Shown in pieces: positions 45,677 through 53,943 of a stretch of 64,000 bases of DNA. Position numbers and translations under genes: made by a program. The notes under the pieces were generated by a model, which saw only the letters and a list, made by a program, of their open reading frames with translations, did not search any database and was not told the origin of the DNA. Each line of letters starts with the position of its first letter. The first letter of the stretch is position 1. The stretch comes from Parazoarcus communis. GTDB taxonomy: Bacteria; Pseudomonadota; Gammaproteobacteria; Burkholderiales; Rhodocyclaceae. The stretch covers positions 558,001-622,000 of the forward strand of contig NZ_CP022187.1 in assembly GCF_003111645.1 (NCBI RefSeq), read 5' to 3'.

Positions 45677-47098
45677 CTAGTCCTGACGTACCGCCCCGGC
45701 CAGGGTGACGGGCAGCAGGAAAGATGTTTTCTCCACCACCCGCGTTTCGGGGGCTTCGAGGTCGTGAATCGTGAAATGGATCTGCTGGCTGCCGCGCAGG
45801 GACGAATCTGCCGCGCCGGACACGCTCACCGACAGGCTTGTGATGCTGCCCGCGGCTGCTTCGAAAGTGTCGCTGCTCTCCAGACGGATGTCCGCCGGGC
45901 CTTCAACCTGCACGCGAAAGCGGCGGGGCTGCTCAAGCATGTTGGCGACCTTCAGGATGTAGTCGTTCTCGATTCGCCCCGCATCATCCAGTCGCATCAG
46001 GGCGTGGCGGTCGCGCAGGATATCCACCGCAAGCGGGGTGCGTTCGATCAGCATCCACACGCCGGTCACTGCGAAGAGCACAAGCGTGGCCAGGTAGACC
46101 TGGACCCGAGGACGGAGCAGGGTGGGGCGCGGGGTGGCCTTCGGTGCGGACAACTCGCGTTCTGTTGCGAAGCGGATCAGGCCCTTGGGTGCGCCGATCC
46201 GTGTCATGACCTCATCGCAGGCATCGATGCACAGCCCGCAGTTGATGCACGCATATTGCAGGCCCTCGCGGATGTCGATGCCGGTCGGGCACACCTGAAC
46301 ACATACGCCGCAGTCGACGCAGTCGCCCTGAGGTGTGCGCTCGGGCTGGCGCCTGGAAAGTGCTCCGCGTGGTTCGCCGCGCAGCACGTCATAGCTGACA
46401 TTGCGCGTGTCGGGGTCGCCCATCACACCCTGGAAGCGCGAGTAGGGACACATGTGCATGCACACCACCTCACGTGCGAACCCGGCCAGCAGGTAGGTGA
46501 ATGCGGCATAGAAGAACACCCAGAATCCCTCCCATGGGCCGAGTTCGGCCGGCAGGCGCGCGAGCAGGTCGCGAATCGGGGTGAAGTAGCCGACAAAGGT
46601 GATCGCCGTCCACAACGCAATCGAAAGCCAGATCACGTGCTTGGTGGTCTTGATCGCAAGTTTGCGCAGGCCGGGCGGGGACTGGTCCAGTCGCATCCGT
46701 GCCAGGTGGTCGCCCTCCACCCTGGTCTCGACCCAGCGAAAGATGGCGGTGTAGACGGTTTGCGGGCAGGCAAAACCGCAGAACACCCGCCCGGCCAGTG
46801 CCGTGGCGAAGAAGAGGCCGGTTGCGGCGACGATCAGCATCACCGCGAGCAGCATCGCGTCCTGCGGCCAGAGGACGAGCCCGAACAGGTGGAACTTGCG
46901 TTCTTCGATGTCGAACAGGACGGCCTGCTGGCCGCCCCATTCCAGCCAGCACAGACCGTAGAAAATGATCTGCGTGATCCACACCATGGACCAGCGCAAG
47001 GTGTTGTATCGGCCGGCGGTGGTGCGAGGGTGAATCTTCCCGGTCTTGTTGTAGAACTCGATCCGGGCGCCTTGGGCTTTGTTGACGCGCGCGTGCAT
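45677..47098 (-). CDS. ccoG: Cytochrome oxidase accessory protein CcoG (RdxA/FixG)
   Basis: 473 aa from the ATG at 47098 (GGAG about 10 nt upstream); a longer frame to 47170 exists. Several transmembrane helices are present, with GRVFCGFACPQTVYTAIFRW and CMHMCPYSRFQGVMGD in the NapH-like membrane part. Two ferredoxin sites follow (CVDCGVCVQVCPTG and CINCGLCIDACDE), then a C-terminal periplasmic Ig-like domain. CcoG helps copper delivery and assembly of cbb3 oxidase. The ccoNOPQ genes are not in the window. Confidence 0.93.
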   Translation of the reverse strand: MHARVNKAQGARIEFYNKTGKIHPRTTAGRYNTLRWSMVWITQIIFYGLCWLEWGGQQAVLFDIEERKFHLFGLVLWPQDAMLLAVMLIVAATGLFFATALAGRVFCGFACPQTVYTAIFRWVETRVEGDHLARMRLDQSPPGLRKLAIKTTKHVIWLSIALWTAITFVGYFTPIRDLLARLPAELGPWEGFWVFFYAAFTYLLAGFAREVVCMHMCPYSRFQGVMGDPDTRNVSYDVLRGEPRGALSRRQPERTPQGDCVDCGVCVQVCPTGIDIREGLQYACINCGLCIDACDEVMTRIGAPKGLIRFATERELSAPKATPRPTLLRPRVQVYLATLVLFAVTGVWMLIERTPLAVDILRDRHALMRLDDAGRIENDYILKVANMLEQPRRFRVQVEGPADIRLESSDTFEAAAGSITSLSVSVSGAADSSLRGSQQIHFTIHDLEAPETRVVEKTSFLLPVTLAGAVRQD

Positions 47099-47276
47099 GA
47101 GGGCTTTCTCCGTTGCGACCCGAATCACCTTCAAAATGAGGTGTTCCGGGCGGTGGCGCGAGTAAACCATCGGGCTGGCGAGCGTTACAGTCTCAGATTG
47201 TCGCTAATTCGACCAGAACAGTTTGGAGGGCTGCACCGGTTGGAAGCGAACGGGGCCGGATGCGCCGGAGCCCGGG

Positions 47277-48683
47277 TCAGCGCTTGATCAGCTGCCCCAG
47301 CTTCATCACCGCTGCCTCCACACTTTCTGACCAGGGATGGCCGAAGTTGAGCCGGATACAGTTGCGGTAGGCCTGTTTGGCCGAGAACAGCGGGCCGGGG
47401 GCGATGCTGATGCCGGCGTCGAGCGCGTCGCGATGAAGAGCGAGGGCATCGACGTCGTCCGGCAACGCGACCCACATGAAGTAGCCCCCGCGCGGCCGGG
47501 TGATGCGCGTGCCGGGCGGAAAGTGGCGGTCGAGCGCGGTCGCCATCTGCACTTCCTGCATCTCGAGGGCTGAGCGCAGTCGGCGCAGGTGGGTGTCGAA
47601 CGCGCCCTGTTTCAGAAAATCGGCAATCGCGATCTGTACCGGGATTGTCGTCGCAAGGCTGGCGGAGAACTTCAGGCGCTGGATCTTCTGTGCAAATCGG
47701 CCGGCAGCGACCCAGCCCACGCGGTAACCGGGCGCAAGGCATTTCGAAAACCCCGACACATGCAACACCAGGCCGTCGCTATCGAGCGCCTTGGTCGCCA
47801 GCGGCGCCTCACGCCCGAAATAGAGTTCGGCATAGGTGTCGTCTTCGATCAGTGGCACCGCGTGGCGACGCAGCAGCGCGATCAAGGCCTTGCGCGAGTC
47901 GTCAGGGACCAGGCTTCCCATGGGGTTCTGGAAGTTGAGCATCAGCAGGCAGGCTTTCACCGGATGATGGCGCAGGGCTTCTTCGAGCGCGCCAAGGCTG
48001 ACGCCCGTGCGCGGATGGGTGGGAATCTCGATCGCGCGCAGGCCGCGGCGTTCGATCATCTGCAGACTGGCATGGAAAGTCGGGGATTCGATGGCGACGA
48101 GGTCGCCGGGCGAGGTCGTCGCTTCAAGGCAGAGATTCAACGCCTCCATTGCGCCGTTGGTGATGACGATCTCGCTCGGCTGCAATGATGCGCCACGGGA
48201 CAGGTAGCGCAGTGCGATCTGACGTCGCAACTCCTCATTGCCCGGCGGCAGATCGGTCACCGTTGCACGCGGATTCATGTGACGTGCAGCGGCGGCAAGG
48301 AAGCGCCCCAGCTTGTCCAGCGGGTACAGGTCGGGGCTCGCGAAGCTCGAACCCAGCGGCACCACGGATGGATCCTTCACCGATTCGAGAATCTCGAAGA
48401 TGAAGTCGCTGACCTCGAGCTTGGTCGCAGCGCCTGCTGGCCGCGTGATCTCCGGTTCCGGCATCCCGGTGAGCAATCTTGGCCGCACGTAATAGCCCGA
48501 CTGCGGGCGGGCCTCGATCAGGCCGCGACTCTCCAGCAGATAGTAGGCCTTGAGAATGGTCGACGGGCTCAGGCGTTGCGACTTGCAGGCACTTCGCACC
48601 GACGGCAGGCGGTCGCCGACCCGAAGCACGCCGTCGGCGATGCGCCTTTCGATGTCGGATGCGAGCTGTTCGTACAGGTTCAT
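47277..48683 (-). CDS. MocR/PdxR-type regulator (GntR HTH fused to aminotransferase fold)
   Basis: 468 aa from the ATG at 48683. The N-terminal GntR winged helix is YEQLASDIERRIADGVLRVGDRLPSVRSACKSQRLSPSTILKAYYLLESRGLIEARPQSGYYV. After a linker comes a fold-type I PLP domain with the Schiff-base Lys in VSGFSKCLAPGYRVGWV. The protein should sense PLP or an amino compound and act on the nearby divergent promoter, where three copies of a heptamer are found. Divergent from a LysR gene. Confidence 0.9.
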   Translation of the reverse strand: MNLYEQLASDIERRIADGVLRVGDRLPSVRSACKSQRLSPSTILKAYYLLESRGLIEARPQSGYYVRPRLLTGMPEPEITRPAGAATKLEVSDFIFEILESVKDPSVVPLGSSFASPDLYPLDKLGRFLAAAARHMNPRATVTDLPPGNEELRRQIALRYLSRGASLQPSEIVITNGAMEALNLCLEATTSPGDLVAIESPTFHASLQMIERRGLRAIEIPTHPRTGVSLGALEEALRHHPVKACLLMLNFQNPMGSLVPDDSRKALIALLRRHAVPLIEDDTYAELYFGREAPLATKALDSDGLVLHVSGFSKCLAPGYRVGWVAAGRFAQKIQRLKFSASLATTIPVQIAIADFLKQGAFDTHLRRLRSALEMQEVQMATALDRHFPPGTRITRPRGGYFMWVALPDDVDALALHRDALDAGISIAPGPLFSAKQAYRNCIRLNFGHPWSESVEAAVMKLGQLIKR

Positions 48684-48710
48684 GGCTGGTGCACTGCGTG
48701 AATATTGGTG

Positions 48711-48760
48711 ATGCGTCAATGCGTCTGAGACTTGTGGCGCCGGGTCTTCGCCTGACGCAT
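48711..48760. promoter_or_regulatory. Repeated ATGCGTC sites between MocR and LysR genes
   Basis: ATGCGTC occurs as a direct repeat at 48711-48717 and 48719-48725, and inverted (GACGCAT) at 48754-48760. The outer pair extends to a perfect 9-bp dyad, GATGCGTCA/TGACGCATC. This arrangement suits a MocR (direct repeats) or LysR operator. Confidence 0.6.
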
Positions 48761-48810
48761 CGTGCGTAAAACGATTCCCCAAGCCAAAGTCGGGCACCGA
48801 TAATAGTCGC

Positions 48811-49728
48811 ATGAAACGAATCGACTTCAACTCGATGGCCTACTTCGTGGCCGTGTGCGAGACCGGTGCCATCGCCAAGGCCGCAGAGCGCGAGCATATC
48901 GTGGCGTCCGCAATCAGCAAGCGGCTGGCAGAGCTGGAGGCGGATTTTGGTGTTCCCTTGCTCGAACGCGGCGCGCGCGGCGTGAAGCCCACTGCCGCCG
49001 GGGAGGCGCTGCTGTTTCACGCGCGCACGGTGTTACGCAGCGTCGACCGTCTGCATGCAGAGCTTTCGGAGTATGCGCAGGGTGTGCGTGGCCATGTCCG
49101 CATGCATGCAAACATCTCGGCGGTGGTCGAGTTTCTGCCGGAAGATCTGCGCGTGTTCATGGCAAACAATGAAGGCATCAAGATCGATCTGCAGGAGCAC
49201 CTGAGCGCCGACATCCTGCGCGCAGTGGAGGAGGGGCGCACGGATCTCGGGGTCGTCTCCGCGAGTGACGAGGTCGAAGGGCTCGAATACTTCCCCTACC
49301 GTCAGGACGAACTCGTGCTCGTCGTTCGTCCGGATCACCCGCTGGCGGCGAAGCGCGAAACCGGATTCTCCGCCAGCCTGGCTTATGACCATGTCGGCCT
49401 GAGCCAGAACAGTTCGCTCTACACCTTGCTCGAGCACGCAGCCGCCGAGGCAGGGCTGACTCGAAGACTGCGGATTCATGTCACATCCTTTGATGCGCTG
49501 TGCCGGATGGTGGATGTGGGTCTTGGGGTCGGCGTTGTGCCGCGCCGGGTCGGCAACTTCTTCGCGTCCGCGCTCGGCCTCAGGCTTGTTGGCCTCACCG
49601 ACGTCTGGGCAAAGCGGAACCTCCACATCGTTGTGCGCGATGTCGCCAGTCTGCCGGCCGCAGCGCGGCTGCTGCTCGATCACCTTGTTCGGGCCGACGC
49701 CGAGGTTGCCGTGTCGGCCGCGGGCTGA
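48811..49728 (+). CDS. LysR-family transcriptional regulator
   Basis: 305 aa. HTH: FNSMAYFVAVCETGAIAKAAEREHIVASAISKRLAELEADFGVPLLERGARGVKPTAAGEALL. The effector domain is complete, ending LLLDHLVRADAEVAVSAAG. It is divergent from the MocR gene with a 127-bp gap and has no adjacent target operon. Function unknown. Confidence 0.9.
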   Translation: MKRIDFNSMAYFVAVCETGAIAKAAEREHIVASAISKRLAELEADFGVPLLERGARGVKPTAAGEALLFHARTVLRSVDRLHAELSEYAQGVRGHVRMHANISAVVEFLPEDLRVFMANNEGIKIDLQEHLSADILRAVEEGRTDLGVVSASDEVEGLEYFPYRQDELVLVVRPDHPLAAKRETGFSASLAYDHVGLSQNSSLYTLLEHAAAEAGLTRRLRIHVTSFDALCRMVDVGLGVGVVPRRVGNFFASALGLRLVGLTDVWAKRNLHIVVRDVASLPAAARLLLDHLVRADAEVAVSAAG

Positions 49729-50061
49729 CCGGAAGGCATACTGCGCAATTGACGTCGGGCACGCCGTTTCAGCGTCTGCGCGAGTTTTACGAAGGCCTTG
49801 CCCAACCCATGGTTGTGCCAAAATCGGAAACAAGGGCAAGCAACGCAGTTGCATCGTGCATGTGTGGGCATCCTTGCGTGGCAAGGTGAGGCACTTGCGG
49901 ACTTCCGCTTACGACCCGAAGCGGCCCTTGCCTTAATGGGAAAGCGGACGTTTAACGTCTGAATTCAGGGGCGCACAGCCGACAGGCGGAGCGCCCTCTG
50001 CAACGATGGGTTAGCCCTCTTCGAGTTCCCTGAGATATTTGCCCTCAAAACGTCGTTCCCG
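49729..50061. other. Intergenic, attC-like element inside
   Basis: No gene in 333 bp. The right part holds the attC-like structure listed at 49950-50016. The left 220 bp look like decayed sequence without a family signature. Confidence 0.45.
49950..50016 (-). repeat. attC-like integron recombination site
   Basis: Read leftward from the end of the 536-aa gene: GGCTAAC (R''-like, 50016-50010), arm CAGAGGGCGC, a 16-nt spacer, arm GCGCCCCTG, and GTTAAAC (R'-like, 49956-49950), which fits GTTRRRY exactly. The arms pair with one bulged base, as attC sites require. R'' is imperfect at one position and the spacers are slightly long, so this may be degenerate. Confidence 0.45.
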
Positions 50062-51672
50062 TCAGAAATTCAGATGTTTACCACAATGACCGACGACGAT
50101 CTTCTTCTCCTGAGCCAACCATTCAAAGTGGACGCGTAGGGTTTCGGCCAGGCTGTCTTTCACCCCGTGCTTCAAGTGCTTCTCCATTAGGAAGTCGCGC
50201 CCACGGTAGCTAAAAGTGCGGCGACGTTTGCCGTCGCTGCTCAAGGCACTGGCCTCATTGGCTGCATAAGCGTTTTGCCCAAAAACGGCTTTAGCCTGTT
50301 GATCGCTTTTGCCGTCAGCAAGTTGCTGCCAATATTCGGTTGCGAGCTTTTGCAACAGATCGAAGGCTTTCGTCCCCTGATGGAACCCTCCACGATCAGA
50401 TTCTTTCGCTGAGCCCTTGGCTGTTTCCAGGAAAACAATCCGGTCAGAATAAAGCGTGGCGATCAAATCTACAGCCTGTAGGAGACTGGGGCTTCCCTTG
50501 AGAACAGCGGCAACAGAGTCGCGCAAGGGTGCTAAGACCTCGGCAACGCCTTCCACGCCATCGTCACTTGATTGCACGCCACTCAACGCATGTTTGAGGT
50601 TGGCGATATCTGCCTGAAGCGCTCGAACCTCTTGTTCCTTTTCTTCGTAACTAGAACGAATGCGTGCGAGTTCTTTGTCCTTGGACTGCAGTTCCTGATC
50701 GGCAGACTCCAACAGATCGACGTATTCAGTCAGCTCCGCTGATTGATCGCCAGCTTTGGCCCGCTCAATCATCTGTGCCAACTGGGCACGAAGTGCAGCT
50801 TGCCCCACTATCTCTGGCGAAATATGCCGCCACGAAAATGGCAGATTAGTGCGATGCGCTACCGTGGATAAGACCTCGGATTCTATCGAATGACCGCTTT
50901 CTAAAAGGTCGGTAACCTCATCAGGGCGCAACAGTACTGTTTCATAGAAGAACCCGCGATCGCCTTGCCGGCCGGGAAAAACAATATTGAGCGCCCCACC
51001 AAAAGCCATGAAACGACGTCCAACAAGCTCTTCAATGGCAAATGTATCTTCATCTGGCGGCACGCAAACGACGTCGGCCAATCCCACTAAGATTGAGCGC
51101 AAGCGCTCGGGAGCGACCGGGTATTCGTAATCGCGATTGGCGCTCAGTATCACAATCGGATAATCCCGCTCGTTGCGCTCCACCTCACGCAGAAACGCTG
51201 ATGCACTCTCTAGCGTGAGTTGTTTGACCTTCAAGCCAGGGGTTTGCCCAAGAGGGCTGCATGACTGGATGAGTTGCTCGACCAGTTTGGGGCGAGTCAC
51301 TTGAATCGAAGCGGTAACCCTTGCGCTGATTTCGTCAGTCTTCAGCAGTAACGAGCACTCGATATGCTTCCCAATGGATTCCTGGTGTAGACCTATTTCG
51401 GTGATCCAGCGCCTGCCCGAAATCCTTTCGTCCCGATGGCTTAGCTGCGCACAAAACCAGAAGGGATAGATCCTTCCATTGTCGTCAGACAACGTGGCGC
51501 GCGAGGTCAACGTACTGCCGTCCTTGAGTTTAAGCTCTCGAATGCCCTCGGCAAGCCGGCCGGCATCGACATAACTCTTTGCTCGTCGCCCCACCCATTT
51601 GGCGATGAGTTGAACGATCTGCTCCGGCCCCTGCGCCGGTTCAAACAGGAAATTATTGACGTATACGAGCAT
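50062..51672 (-). CDS. Unrecognised 536-aa protein with coiled coil and GHCGKHL C-terminus (possible cassette gene)
   Basis: 536 aa of visibly lower GC than all neighbours. The N-terminal half (1-300) is a globular alpha/beta region without a motif I can name. Residues ~305-375 form a coiled coil (ELTEYVDLLESADQEL, then EEKEQEVRALQADIAN). Residues ~400-470 are helical. The C-terminus (~485-536) is a compact domain with RRRTFSYRGRDFLMEKHLK, RVHFEW and GHCGKHLNF. There is no signal peptide or membrane span. An attC-like site lies 46 bp downstream of the stop and an attI1-like sequence just upstream of the start, suggesting a mobile gene cassette. A defence-type function is possible but unproven. 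Confidence 0.8.
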   Translation of the reverse strand: MLVYVNNFLFEPAQGPEQIVQLIAKWVGRRAKSYVDAGRLAEGIRELKLKDGSTLTSRATLSDDNGRIYPFWFCAQLSHRDERISGRRWITEIGLHQESIGKHIECSLLLKTDEISARVTASIQVTRPKLVEQLIQSCSPLGQTPGLKVKQLTLESASAFLREVERNERDYPIVILSANRDYEYPVAPERLRSILVGLADVVCVPPDEDTFAIEELVGRRFMAFGGALNIVFPGRQGDRGFFYETVLLRPDEVTDLLESGHSIESEVLSTVAHRTNLPFSWRHISPEIVGQAALRAQLAQMIERAKAGDQSAELTEYVDLLESADQELQSKDKELARIRSSYEEKEQEVRALQADIANLKHALSGVQSSDDGVEGVAEVLAPLRDSVAAVLKGSPSLLQAVDLIATLYSDRIVFLETAKGSAKESDRGGFHQGTKAFDLLQKLATEYWQQLADGKSDQQAKAVFGQNAYAANEASALSSDGKRRRTFSYRGRDFLMEKHLKHGVKDSLAETLRVHFEWLAQEKKIVVGHCGKHLNF

Positions 51673-52007
51673 GATCAGATGCCATGAGAGGGATTTGTTC
51701 TAGGGAGACAGAAATGCCGCATAACATCGCCCCAGCGAAGCAGACGAAATCAGCGTACCCACTAGCGATGAACGGTTTGCGCGATACCAATCTGGACTCA
51801 TAACAAATCGTGAGGTCCGGAACGGGACGTTTCTGTCTTCAGCGCCCCAGCATACGGCCCGAACACAGCTATGTCTATCGGGTACCAGAAAACAAGCGCC
51901 CCCCATGGTCTCGGAGTCTTGCTGTGAGCGTATCCGGGCCGGTGTCGTCCGCGCTCGCAGGCGACTGGCCGCTTTCATGTGAAACGCCCGAATGACCGCT
52001 TCTGGCC
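51673..52007. other. Non-coding flank between cassette-like gene and IS
   Basis: 335 bp without a supported gene. It contains the attI1-like stretch listed at 51694-51730. Nothing resembling an integrase gene is seen between it and the insertion element. Confidence 0.45.
51694..51730 (-). promoter_or_regulatory. attI1-like sequence upstream of the cassette-like gene
   Basis: Read leftward, the segment contains GATGTTATGCGGCA and then CCCTAGAACAAA. This closely follows the well-known class 1 integron attI1 order GATGTTACGCAGCA...CCCTAAAACAAA, with the same spacing between blocks. The crossover GTTAGR that should follow is not preserved. The comparison is from memory and needs an alignment. 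Confidence 0.4.
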
Positions 52008-53620
52008 GAGGCTGTGTAAAAACGGTCGCCGATGCGCCAAGAATCGGTCGTTCCGGCGCTCTGCGGCGGAAGCGAACGAATTTGCAGGCGGCAAATCAGC
52101 TCAATTGAACTTCGAAAAGGCCCTTTCAGGCCTTCATCGCCACCATCAATGCCTCATTTCCTATCAACTTCATCACCCGTTTCAGGTTTTACGCGAGGAC
52201 GTGCAGACTTATCTCCGTTCTGACGCGTTCGAGGCCCTTGGTCAGGAAATGCGTCGCGCCCATCCATGCTTTGAGAGTACCGAAGGGATGCTCCACCGTT
52301 CGGCGTCGAATACGCATGCTGTCGGGCGCCCGGTCTAGCCGGGCCTGCATGACCTCGAGTTCTTCCTCATGCACCCAGCGGCTGACACGCCGGTAGTCAC
52401 TTGGCGTGCACTGGTCCTTGATAGAACATCCCGGACAGTGTGAGCTCCAGTAGCGATGCATCGTCAGTCCTGCCTCAACGCGGGTGAAGCGCCAGATCAG
52501 GCGCTCGCCAGCCGGGCAAATGTATTCGTCGTTCTCTCGGTCATACACGAAGTCCGACTTGTCGAAACGGCCGTCGGCTTTCGCGTTGGAGGTCGCGCTT
52601 TTCGGAACCAGGGGCACGATGCCGGCCTTGTGGCAGGCGAGGATTTCCTCACTCTTGTAATAGCCCCGATCGGCAATCGCGGTGAGATAGTCCACTCGCA
52701 TGGCCTTGCGGACCTGCTTGCCCATCTTGCTCAGTTGGTCCCGATCCAGACCGTCGTTGGTCACCTCATGGGCAACGATCAGATGGTTCTTCGTTTCGAC
52801 GGCCGTCTGCACGTTGTAACCCACGATGCCCGTGCCCCGCGTCTTCATGGATCGGGCGTCTGGATCCGTGAGGGAGATCTGCTTGTCGGGCGTGTTCTCG
52901 AGCTGGACACCGATCGCCTCGAGTTCCTTCATCCGCGCCTCCAGTGTCGTGATCTTGTCCTGCAGCCGCTCCTTCTTCGCTTGGGCCACCGCCGGCTCTT
53001 GCCGGTCGGCGGTATCCATCTCGACGAGGTAACGCTCGATGCTGGATTCGATCTCCTGCATGCGCCGTTGGAGCTTGGCGCTGGTGAAGTTGCGGTCGCG
53101 GTTGTTGACCGCCTTGAACTTGCTGCCGTCGATTGCCACCACCGCTTCGGCGAAGAGCCCCAGTTCTCTGCACAGTACGACGAACTGGCGACAGACCCCG
53201 CGGATCCCCTTCGGATTGTCCTTGCGGAAGTTGGAAATGGTCTTGAAGTCGGGCGTCAGACGCTCGACGAGCCACATCAACTCTAGGTTGCGCTGCGCCT
53301 CGCGCTCCAGGCGCCGACTGGACTGAATCCGGTTCAGGTACCCGTAGATGTAGAGCTTGAGCAGCGCCGTCGGGTGATAGGCCGGTCTGCCAGTAGCTGC
53401 TGGATCAACGCCAGCGAACCCCAACTTGCGCAGATCGAGTTCATCGACGAAGACATCGATGACCCGAACCGGATTGGTCTCGGAGACGAAGTCATCTAGC
53501 CTCTCAGGCAGCAGCGCCCCCTGTGTGCGGCTCTCACCTTCGATGAATCGCTTCATGGCCACTGATCACGCTGCTAGTAATGCCCATATCACATCCTAGC
53601 GACCGTTTTTACACAGCCTC
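52008..53620 (-). mobile_element. IS1182-family insertion sequence, apparently intact
   Basis: Perfect inverted repeats with GGCTGTGTAAAAACGGTCGC at 52010-52029 and its complement at 53599-53618 enclose one transposase gene. The palindromic tetramer GGCC flanks both ends (52004-52007 and 53621-53624), consistent with a 4-bp target duplication, though its symmetry makes it equally readable as an extension of the repeats. Confidence 0.88.
52189..53562 (-). CDS. tnp: IS1182-family transposase
   Basis: 457 aa, full-length. The N-terminus MAMKRFIEGESRTQGALLPERLDDFVSETNPVRVIDVFVDELDL and GRPAYHPTALLKLYIYGYLNRIQSSRRLEREAQRNLELMWL are hallmark IS1182/IS1380-type DDE transposase blocks. Catalytic residues are expected in AVVAIDGSKFKAVNNRDRN, AIADRGYYKSEEI and RRRTVEHPFGTLKAWMG. 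It lies inside intact inverted repeats and looks functional. Confidence 0.92.
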   Translation of the reverse strand: MAMKRFIEGESRTQGALLPERLDDFVSETNPVRVIDVFVDELDLRKLGFAGVDPAATGRPAYHPTALLKLYIYGYLNRIQSSRRLEREAQRNLELMWLVERLTPDFKTISNFRKDNPKGIRGVCRQFVVLCRELGLFAEAVVAIDGSKFKAVNNRDRNFTSAKLQRRMQEIESSIERYLVEMDTADRQEPAVAQAKKERLQDKITTLEARMKELEAIGVQLENTPDKQISLTDPDARSMKTRGTGIVGYNVQTAVETKNHLIVAHEVTNDGLDRDQLSKMGKQVRKAMRVDYLTAIADRGYYKSEEILACHKAGIVPLVPKSATSNAKADGRFDKSDFVYDRENDEYICPAGERLIWRFTRVEAGLTMHRYWSSHCPGCSIKDQCTPSDYRRVSRWVHEEELEVMQARLDRAPDSMRIRRRTVEHPFGTLKAWMGATHFLTKGLERVRTEISLHVLA

Positions 53621-53943
53621 GGCCGGTAGCGGACGAGCTACCTCACAGGCCATAACGACCGCTCAGACCGACCTGCTTCCGGTCGAGAAAGACTCACCAC
53701 TCAATGGCGACCGTCGCCTGCTGAATCGAACGCACTCCTGGGTTATCAGCCACGATCACCGTCCCAAACGAAACCACCCGGATACGGCCCGGGCATTCTC
53801 GACTTCAACGACCTGGAACAGTTGAATCGTATTAGCCATCTCCGAATGAGATGGCTGGCATGGCAATTGACCGTTATTCAGGCTTTCCCATCTCTGCAAG
53901 TATTGCGTCACCGCAATGGAACGCATGACCTGGAGCAACGAGA
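53621..53943. promoter_or_regulatory. leuCD-like operon upstream region
   Basis: 323 bp between the insertion element and the hydratase operon, without a gene. TTGACC (near 53869) is a possible -35 box. GGAG precedes the ATG at 53944. I see no clear LysR dyad here. Confidence 0.35.
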
